Source of the DNA: Streptomyces sp. 1331.2
GTDB taxonomy: Bacteria; Actinomycetota; Actinomycetes; Streptomycetales; Streptomycetaceae
Direction of reading: 5' to 3'
Assembly: GCF_900199205.1 (NCBI RefSeq)
Contig: NZ_OBMJ01000001.1
Coordinates: 1,178,001 to 1,242,000, forward strand
Length of the DNA stretch: 64,000 bases
Shown: in pieces, positions 58,826-64,000 of the stretch
Layout of the letters: each line of letters starts with the position of its first letter
Position numbering within the stretch: the first letter of the stretch is position 1
Notes under the pieces: model-generated
Databases searched by the model: none
What the model was told of the DNA's origin: nothing
The model's input: the letters and a program-made list of their open reading frames with translations, nothing else
Program-made: the position numbers and the translations under genes

Positions 58826-59281
58826 GGAGTCCTCGGTCGGGAAGTGCCAGGCGCGGACGGGGAGGGTGGGCGCGACGGCGGGAGCCGTGGGAGCGGTGGG
58901 ACGGCGGCGTGGGGCGGTGGGGGACGGTGAGGAGGGTACGGAGGGGGCTCCCGGCCACGGGTCTGCGCGACTCTACTACGCCCTGACCACTCGTTCGAGG
59001 GTCGAACCAGTCCGCTTCGCTGCCTTGGCCCGCACACGTCAGGAACCGACCTCGACACCGAGCGCCGAACCGACCGCCGCACCGACCGCCACGTCGAGCG
59101 CGACACCGGCCGGCACGCCGACCACCACGCCCACCGCCACATCGACCGCCGCACCGGCCGCGACACCATCGGTGCGGGCCGGTGCCGATCTCGTCGCGTC
59201 ACCGCCACAACCCTGGGCAGTGACGGAGCGATCCGATAGTTTCGCTCCACCCGGACAACCGGCGCCGAACTGGGGAGGACT
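58826..59281. other. divergent region, cvnA / acyl-CoA synthetase
   Basis: There is no gene in these 456 bases. They carry the cvnA promoter side, then the 12-bp tandem array at 59054-59173, then the synthetase leader with GGGGAGGAC before its GTG start. An open minus-strand frame over the array encodes only Val/Ala/Gly repeats and is not a gene. Confidence 0.6.
59054..59173. repeat. 10 x 12-bp tandem array
   Basis: Ten units run in exact 12-bp register, for example CGCACCGACCGC, CACGCCGACCAC and CACATCGACCGC. It lies between divergent genes. Confidence 0.85.
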
Positions 59282-61111
59282 GTGCGCGAGTTCACCAGCC
59301 CCGCCGCGGCCGCCCCCGAGGCCGCCGGAGGACTCGCCGACTCCCTCTACGACACCGCCGACCGGACCCCCGGCCTGGTCCAGCTGTCCCGGCGGCGGAC
59401 GGCGGACGGACCGTGGCAGGACGTCACCGCCCTGGAGTTCCGGGACGAGGTGCTCGCCCTGGCCAAGGGCCTGCTCACCCACGGCGTCCGCTACGGCGAC
59501 CGGGTCGCCCTGATGTCCCGCACCCGCTACGAGTGGACGCTCTTCGACTACGCGCTCTGGTCGATCGGCGCGATCACCGTCCCGGTCTACCCGACGGCCG
59601 CCCCCGAGCAGGTGCGCTGGATCCTCGCCGAGACCCAGGCGGTGGCCTGCCTGGTCGAGGACGAGGACGCCGCGATGACGGTCGGCGCGGTCTGCGACGC
59701 GCTGCCCGACCTCACCGGCATCTGGCAGCTGGACCGCGACTGCGTCGCCGCGATCACCGAGGACGGCCGGGGCGTGCCCGACTCGCTGGTGCACCGCCAA
59801 CGCCTCGGCGTGGCCGCCCGGAACATCGCCACCGTCGTCTACACCTCCGGCACCACCGGCCGCCCCAAGGGCTGCCTGATCACCCACGCCAACCTGGCCG
59901 CCGAGGCCGACGCCCTGCTCGCCGGCTGGGGCGACGTCCTGCGCGACACCGGCGGCGGCCGGCCCGCCACCCTGCTGTTCCTGCCGCTCGCCCACGTGTA
60001 CGGGCGGGCCGTGCAGATCGCGGCGATCCGCGGCGGCTTCCGGATCGGCCACGTCCCCGACGTCTCCACCGCCGTCCTGCTGCCCGCGCTGGAGAGCTTC
60101 CGACCGACCTTCCTGCACGCCGTCCCCTACGTCTTCGAGAAGATCTTCCAGCAGGCCAGGCGGGCCGCCGAGGACGCCGGGCGGGGAGAACTCTTCGAAC
60201 AGGCCCGGCAGGTGGCCGTGGACTGGGCCACTGCACGGGAGCAGAAGGCCTTCGGGCGCGGCCCCGGGCCGGGCGCCGCGTTACGGCTGCGCCACCTGGC
60301 GTACGAACGAACCGTCTACCCGAGGCTGCGCGCGGTGCTGGGCGGCCGGGTGCGCAGCGTGATGTCCGGCGGCTCCACCCTGCGGCGCGAGTTGGGCCTG
60401 TTCTTCAGCGGCGCCGGCCTCCAGCTGTACGAGGGGTACGGGCTGACCGAGACCACCGCCGCGATCACCGCCAACCCGGCCGGACGGCAGAAGCTCGGCA
60501 CGGTCGGGCAGCCGGTGCCGGGCGCCTCGGTGGCGATCGCCGACGACGGCGAGGTGTGGGTGCGCGGCGCCTCGGTCTTCGACGGCTACCTCAACCACCC
60601 GCGGTGCACCGCCGAGTCGATGGTCGACGGCTGGTTCGCGACCGGCGACCTGGGGCGGCTGGACGAGGACGGCTACCTGACCATCACCGGCCGCAAGAAG
60701 GACCTGATCGTCACCAGCAGCGGCAAGAACCTCGCCCCGGCGGCGCTGGAGGAGCGGGTCGAGGCGCACCCGCTGGTCTCCCAGTGCCTGGTGGTGGGCG
60801 ACGACCGCCCGTACGTCGCCGCCCTGATCACGCTCGACCCGGCGGCGCTGGCGCACTGGCTGAAGACCCGCGGACGGGAGCAGCTGGACCCGTGGGCGGT
60901 GCTCGCCGACGAGGAGCTGCACGTCGAGATCCAGCGCGCGGTGGCGGCCGCGAACACGGCGGTCTCCCGAGCCGAGTCGATCCGCGCGTTCCGGCTGCTG
61001 CCACGGGAGTTCAGCCAGGAGCAGGGCCTGCTCACGCCCTCGCTCAAGCTGCGCAGGGAGGCGGCCGCGGAGTACTACGCGGAGGACATCGAGGAGCTCT
61101 ACCTGAACTGA
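59282..61111 (+). CDS. long-chain fatty-acid-CoA ligase (AMP-forming)
   Basis: This 609-residue ANL-superfamily enzyme activates fatty acids to acyl-CoA through an acyl-adenylate. Motifs are YTSGTTGRPKGC near residue 187, FLPLAHVYGRAVQ near 235, GYGLTETTA near 390, GWFATGDLGRLDEDGYLTITGRKKD near 450-475 and SSGKNLAP near 480. The GTG start has GGAGGA upstream. FAA1/FadD15-like long-chain enzymes share the LAHVYGR block. It is not clearly linked to neighbours. Confidence 0.93.
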   Translation: MREFTSPAAAAPEAAGGLADSLYDTADRTPGLVQLSRRRTADGPWQDVTALEFRDEVLALAKGLLTHGVRYGDRVALMSRTRYEWTLFDYALWSIGAITVPVYPTAAPEQVRWILAETQAVACLVEDEDAAMTVGAVCDALPDLTGIWQLDRDCVAAITEDGRGVPDSLVHRQRLGVAARNIATVVYTSGTTGRPKGCLITHANLAAEADALLAGWGDVLRDTGGGRPATLLFLPLAHVYGRAVQIAAIRGGFRIGHVPDVSTAVLLPALESFRPTFLHAVPYVFEKIFQQARRAAEDAGRGELFEQARQVAVDWATAREQKAFGRGPGPGAALRLRHLAYERTVYPRLRAVLGGRVRSVMSGGSTLRRELGLFFSGAGLQLYEGYGLTETTAAITANPAGRQKLGTVGQPVPGASVAIADDGEVWVRGASVFDGYLNHPRCTAESMVDGWFATGDLGRLDEDGYLTITGRKKDLIVTSSGKNLAPAALEERVEAHPLVSQCLVVGDDRPYVAALITLDPAALAHWLKTRGREQLDPWAVLADEELHVEIQRAVAAANTAVSRAESIRAFRLLPREFSQEQGLLTPSLKLRREAAAEYYAEDIEELYLN

Positions 61112-61229
61112 CGTCCGCCACCCGTCTCCCGATCGCTTTGTCCGATACGGGCTTTGACGGTCCGTCTTGTCCCTTGTGGCGCAGGCGCAATGGCCGTAGC
61201 GGTTCACCGGCCGTTCCCTTGACGGGTGG

Positions 61230-61245
61230 ATTGGTCCAGTCCATT
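61230..61245 (+). promoter_or_regulatory. DasR-type site (dre-like) before the deacetylase
   Basis: ATTGGTCCAGTCCATT matches the streptomycete DasR consensus ACTGGTCTAGACCAGT at 12 of 16 positions by my count. It lies about 110 bp before a carbohydrate-deacetylase gene and next to a TTGACG -35-like hexamer (61219-61224). Confidence 0.45.
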
Positions 61246-61353
61246 GTTTCTCTTCGGTCCGAGCGCGGCGCACCCACCGTCCCTTTCCGCTCCCGCCCGG
61301 ATTCCGTCACGCCCTCCCCACGGGGCGCCTCCCCCACACCCTGGAGTCCTCAC

Positions 61354-62517
61354 GTGCCCATGTCCACGCGCCCGCCCACCCACGGCTCCACCCGCCTGTC
61401 GGCACTGGCCGCCTCCGTCGCGCTGTTCACCGCCCTCGCCGTGCCGGCGGCCTCCGCCGACACCCCTGCGAGCCCGGGCTCCCCGCCCGCCCCGACCGTC
61501 AACCTGGCGACCAACCCCGGCTTCGAGGTGCCCGCGCCGAACCTCGCGGACTGGGGCAGCATCCCCGGCTGGAGCTGCACCGGCGGTCCGGCCGAGGCCG
61601 CCGTCACCACCACCGCCCCGCACTCCGGCGCCTCCGCGCTGACCGTCACCCCGGCGGACGCCGACTCCACCGGCGAGTGCACGCAGACCGTCTCGGTCCA
61701 GCCCGACACCACCTACACCGCCTCCGCCTGGGTGCGCGGCAACTTCGTCTACCTGGGCGCCACCGGCACCGGCCGGGACGTCGCGCCCGACTGGACGGAG
61801 AGCACCCAGGGCGGCTGGCAGCGGCTGACCACCCGCTTCACCACCGGCCCGAACGCGCACAGCATCCGGCTGTACGTGCACGGCTGGTACCAGCAGGGCC
61901 CGTTCTCGGTGGACGACGTCCGGGTGGACGGCCCCGCACCGGCCCCGGCCGCGGCGGCGGGCTCCGTGCCGACCACCGACAAGGTCGTCTTCTTCACCGT
62001 GGACGACGGCTGGCAGCGCACCCCCGAGGCGGAGCGGTTCATCGCCGACCACCGCCTGCCGATCACCGCCTTCCCGCTGCCGATGCCGGCCGCCGCCGAC
62101 CCGGCGTTCTTCCAGCGGGTCACCGCCGTACCCGGCTCCTCGATCCAGGACCACAGCGTCTCCCACTCCGACCTCAGCAAGCTCCCGGCGGACCAGCAGC
62201 AGGTCGAGATCTGCGACGCCCGCGACGCGCTGACCCGCATCTTCGGCACCGCGCCGGTGGTCTTCCGTCCGCCCTTCTTCACCTGGAACGCCGACACCCT
62301 GCAGGCCGCCGCCAACTGCGGCATCCGCACCGTGATCACCGCCGACGCGGACTTCAGCGGGGGCGCCTCCAACATCTGGCACCCGGGCCCGCTGCAGCCC
62401 GGCGACGTCGTCCTGATGCACTGGACCGACACCCTGGCCACCGACCTCCAGCGCGCCCTGGCCGCCGCCGACGCCGCCGGCCTCAAGCCGACCGGTCTGG
62501 CCGACTACCTGCACTGA
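61354..62517 (+). CDS. secreted polysaccharide deacetylase with carbohydrate-binding domain
   Basis: This 387-residue secreted protein has a signal peptide ending near AVPAASA, then a jelly-roll CBM4/9-like domain (about residues 50-195: NLATNPGFEVP, YTASAWVRG, FSVDDVRVDG). The NodB deacetylase domain follows: motif 1 FFTVDDGW near 212, motif 2 DHSVSHSDL near 268 (H-x3-H), RPPFFTWN near 306 and VVLMHWTD near 352. Substrates would be chitin, peptidoglycan or xylan. Start GTG 61354 has GGAG at proper distance. A DasR-like site upstream would fit a chitin-related role. Confidence 0.9.
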   Translation: MPMSTRPPTHGSTRLSALAASVALFTALAVPAASADTPASPGSPPAPTVNLATNPGFEVPAPNLADWGSIPGWSCTGGPAEAAVTTTAPHSGASALTVTPADADSTGECTQTVSVQPDTTYTASAWVRGNFVYLGATGTGRDVAPDWTESTQGGWQRLTTRFTTGPNAHSIRLYVHGWYQQGPFSVDDVRVDGPAPAPAAAAGSVPTTDKVVFFTVDDGWQRTPEAERFIADHRLPITAFPLPMPAAADPAFFQRVTAVPGSSIQDHSVSHSDLSKLPADQQQVEICDARDALTRIFGTAPVVFRPPFFTWNADTLQAAANCGIRTVITADADFSGGASNIWHPGPLQPGDVVLMHWTDTLATDLQRALAAADAAGLKPTGLADYLH

Positions 62518-62858
62518 CCTGACGCGCCGGTCCCCCGGCCGTCACCGACCCGACGCGCCGCCGCCTCCCGGGGGAGCGGCGGCGCGTCGTCGCACTCTCG
62601 TTGACAGCGCACCCGGGACATCGCTCTAATGGGCGCGTGCAGCGCGGCGTCGGCCACAGAGCAGTGGGCCGGCCGACAGCCGAGCGAGCACCTTTCCGAA
62701 GGGACGATGCGCGATGAGGACTCTCTCCGCTGCCCTGATCTGACGCCAGGCGGTCACCGCGGTGCCCCCGGGCTGTCCGTGCGCGCGATGCGCCACCCCC
62801 TGAGCGTCACCGCGTGTGGCCGCGACTCCCCCACCTCTTGGAGATCCACCACACACAC
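62518..62858. other. intergenic region with terminator and candidate leader
   Basis: No convincing gene lies in these 341 bases. The deacetylase terminator is at 62551-62589. A ribosome-binding site AAGGGA before ATG codons near 62707 opens only a short frame (MRTLSAALI then stop, or a low-quality longer frame). Confidence 0.5.
62551..62589 (+). terminator. terminator after polysaccharide deacetylase
   Basis: A perfect 14-bp stem CGACGCGCCGCCGC pairs with GCGGCGGCGCGTCG around an 11-nt loop, 34 bp past the stop. Confidence 0.85.
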
Positions 62859-63755
62859 ATGCCCATGTCCTTCAACCTGAATGTCATCAAGGAGTTCCGC
62901 GCCAACGGCGGGCGGGTCGGCGGCCCGTTCGAGGGCGGCGACCTGCTGTTGCTGACCACCACCGGGGCCCGGTCCGGGCGGCCGCACACCGTGCCGCTCG
63001 GGTACGTCCGGGCGGAGGGCCTGCTCCTGGTCGTCGCCTCGGCCGCCGGGGCGCCGGAGCACCCGCAGTGGTACCGCAATCTGCTGGCCCACCCGGTGGC
63101 CCGGGTCGAACTCGGCACCGAGGCCTACGACGTGATCGCCGTCCCTGCCGAAGGCGCCCGCCGGGAGCGACTGCTCGCCGCCGTCGTCCGGGCGGCGCCG
63201 GGGTACGGCGACTACCAGGCGCGGACCGAGCGCGAGTTGCCGGTCGTCGTCCTGGAACGTCCCGAGCCGCCTGCCGACGGGCCGGCGCCCGTGGTACGCA
63301 CCCTCGCCGACAAGGTGCTGGAGGCGCACACCTGGCTGCGCGCCCAGCTGCGCCACGTACGGGAGGAGGCGCACGCCCACGTTCCCGGCCTACCGGCCGG
63401 GCTCGGGCTGCAGCTGCGGCAGCACTGCCTGGCGTTCTGCGACGGGCTGACGCACCACCACAACGGCGAGGACGCCGCGATCTTCCCCGCCCTCGCGCGC
63501 AGCCACCCGGAGCTGGCCGACGTGCTGGCGCGGCTCGACGAGCAGCACCGGGCCATCGGGCTGATCAAGGAGCGGCTGGTGGAGCTGCTGGCCGGAATCG
63601 CGGTCACCGAACCGGAACGGCTCCGCGGCGAGCTGGACCGGATGTCGGCGGAGCTGGAGGCGCACCTGGACCACGAGGAGGCGGAACTGCTGCCGGTGCT
63701 GGCCGGCATCCCGTTCCCGCCGGCCGGGCCCGGACCTTCCGCGAACGGCAGCTGA
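62859..63755 (+). CDS. F420-type nitroreductase domain fused to hemerythrin domain
   Basis: This 298-residue fusion has an N-terminal half (about residues 5-130) of the DDN / nitroreductase-quinone reductase family (PF04075), which uses deazaflavin F420: LLLLTTTGARSGRPHTVPLGY near 30 and HPQWYRNLLAHPVARVELG near 68. The C-terminal half (about 150-290) is a hemerythrin HHE domain with His/Glu ligands AHTWLRAQLRHV, LTHHHNGEDAAIFP, LDEQHRAIG and HLDHEEAELLPVL. The ATG at 62865 is an alternative start. It may couple oxygen or nitric oxide sensing to F420H2-dependent reduction; that is inference. Confidence 0.9.
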   Translation: MPMSFNLNVIKEFRANGGRVGGPFEGGDLLLLTTTGARSGRPHTVPLGYVRAEGLLLVVASAAGAPEHPQWYRNLLAHPVARVELGTEAYDVIAVPAEGARRERLLAAVVRAAPGYGDYQARTERELPVVVLERPEPPADGPAPVVRTLADKVLEAHTWLRAQLRHVREEAHAHVPGLPAGLGLQLRQHCLAFCDGLTHHHNGEDAAIFPALARSHPELADVLARLDEQHRAIGLIKERLVELLAGIAVTEPERLRGELDRMSAELEAHLDHEEAELLPVLAGIPFPPAGPGPSANGS

Positions 63756-63764
63756 AACGGCGTT

Positions 63765-63804
63765 GCCGCCGTCCCCTCCCGGTGGCTCCGGAAGGGGCGG
63801 CGGC
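63765..63804. terminator. terminator between converging genes
   Basis: GCCGCCGTCCCCTCCCGG pairs with CCGGAAGGGGCGGCGGC with small bulges, 10 bp past the fusion-protein stop. Confidence 0.75.
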
Positions 63805-63813
63805 GTTGTCGTC

Positions 63814-63877
63814 ACAGCGTTACGTCCTCACGGCGTTACGCCGTTACGGCAGCACGTCGTCACGGCAGCACGTCGTC
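63814..63877. repeat. 4 x 16-bp tandem array ending at a stop codon
   Basis: The units are ACAGCGTTACGTCCTC, ACGGCGTTACGCCGTT and ACGGCAGCACGTCGTC twice. The stop codon of the SGNH hydrolase (63878-63876) is formed at the edge of the fourth unit. Confidence 0.88.
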
Positions 63878-64000
63878 ACGACTGCGAGAAGACCGGGAGG
63901 TAGCCACCGGACTGGCCGGCGGCCTTCGGGTGGTAGCTCTCGTCGACCGGCAGGGTGGTGCTGTTGAGCCAGGTGGTCAGGTTGCCGCAGATCTCGTGGC
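63876..64000 (-). CDS. SGNH/GDSL hydrolase, C-terminal end only (cut by window)
   Basis: Only the last 41 codons are visible. They encode LTTWLNSTTLPVDESYHPKA, then GQSGGYLPVFSQS and stop. The Asp-x-x-Tyr-His-Pro block with following GQ..GY is the C-terminal Asp/His catalytic motif of secreted SGNH lipases/esterases. The 5' part lies beyond the window, so signal peptide and nucleophile cannot be checked. Confidence 0.75.
   Translation of the reverse strand, partial: HEICGNLTTWLNSTTLPVDESYHPKAAGQSGGYLPVFSQS

Noticed and set aside
59039..59281. Val/Ala/Gly repeat protein on the minus strand
   Set aside because: The frame only reads the 12-bp array and runs into the antisense of the acyl-CoA synthetase; no start signal.
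62629..62880. 83-codon plus-strand frame before the nitroreductase fusion
   Set aside because: No plausible ribosome-binding site for its start, unusual composition, and it overlaps the true gene start out of frame.
41122..64000. Secondary-metabolite gene cluster
   Set aside because: No PKS, NRPS, terpene cyclase, RiPP precursor with modification enzymes or dedicated exporter is seen; the genes are catabolic, regulatory or secreted enzymes.

Overview
The window is chromosomal DNA of a very GC-rich actinomycete, most likely a Streptomycetaceae member (Streptomyces or Kitasatospora). The evidence is the strong GC bias at third codon positions, frequent GTG starts, ATGA/GTGA stop-start overlaps, a complete conservon (CvnABCD), an EphD-like fusion protein and a full streptomycete-type purine/allantoin pathway. 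No rRNA, tRNA, CRISPR array, transposase, integrase or phage gene was found. The last gene (SGNH hydrolase) is cut by the window edge.

Layout. 0-7.7 kb: gamma-glutamyltranspeptidase, a CUT2-type sugar ABC transporter operon with a ROK sugar kinase, and a membrane-anchored esterase. 7.8-17.1 kb: PucR-type regulator divergent from a three-subunit xanthine dehydrogenase operon, an AzgA-type purine permease, XdhC and a small unknown protein. 17.2-22.2 kb: four genes on the minus strand, namely a predicted diiron protein (PF10118), a ferredoxin-type reductase, an M24 peptidase-fold protein and an epoxide-hydrolase/SDR fusion. 22.3-41.1 kb: IclR regulator, catalase, allantoicase, allantoinase, glycerate kinase, tartronate semialdehyde reductase and hydroxypyruvate isomerase on the minus strand. 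Facing them are a small YkoF/MTH1187-like gene, an HTH gene, OHCU decarboxylase, HIU hydrolase, urate oxidase, urate/xanthine permease and an 8-oxoguanine-deaminase-like enzyme. Then come an allophanate-hydrolase-related protein, malate synthase and a divergent IclR regulator (AllR). 41.2-47.9 kb: secreted proteins, a GH16 glycosidase, a MoaF-like protein, a second esterase paralogue, a TetR/SDR pair and a membrane protein. 48-52 kb: TetR-DUF4865-carboxymuconolactone decarboxylase-phosphotriesterase operon and an aldo/keto reductase. 52.2-64 kb: winged-helix regulator, a Cys-rich micro-ORF, the conservon, an acyl-CoA synthetase, a secreted polysaccharide deacetylase and a nitroreductase-hemerythrin fusion.

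How the genes work together. Hypoxanthine, xanthine and 8-oxoguanine are imported or converted to urate. Urate goes through HIU and OHCU to allantoin, allantoate and ureidoglycolate/glyoxylate. Glyoxylate carbon leaves by malate synthase or by the hydroxypyruvate isomerase/GlxR/glycerate kinase branch. Catalase can remove the H2O2 made by urate oxidase. Glyoxylate carboligase, ureidoglycolate lyase and urease are not in the window. Four near-identical dyads TTCAAC-N5-GTTGAA overlap or adjoin the promoters of allantoinase, the hydroxypyruvate isomerase divergent region, OHCU decarboxylase and malate synthase/AllR, so I read them as the AllR operator set.

The most unusual signal is not a gene. 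Many gene 3' ends in this window carry short tandem-repeat arrays of different unit length (7, 8, 10, 13, 16, 17, 18, 30 bp), often with the stop codon inside the array. One class recurs at four or more loci as a heptanucleotide palindrome: NNNNCAG heptads, then an AT-rich centre, then CTGNNNN heptads.
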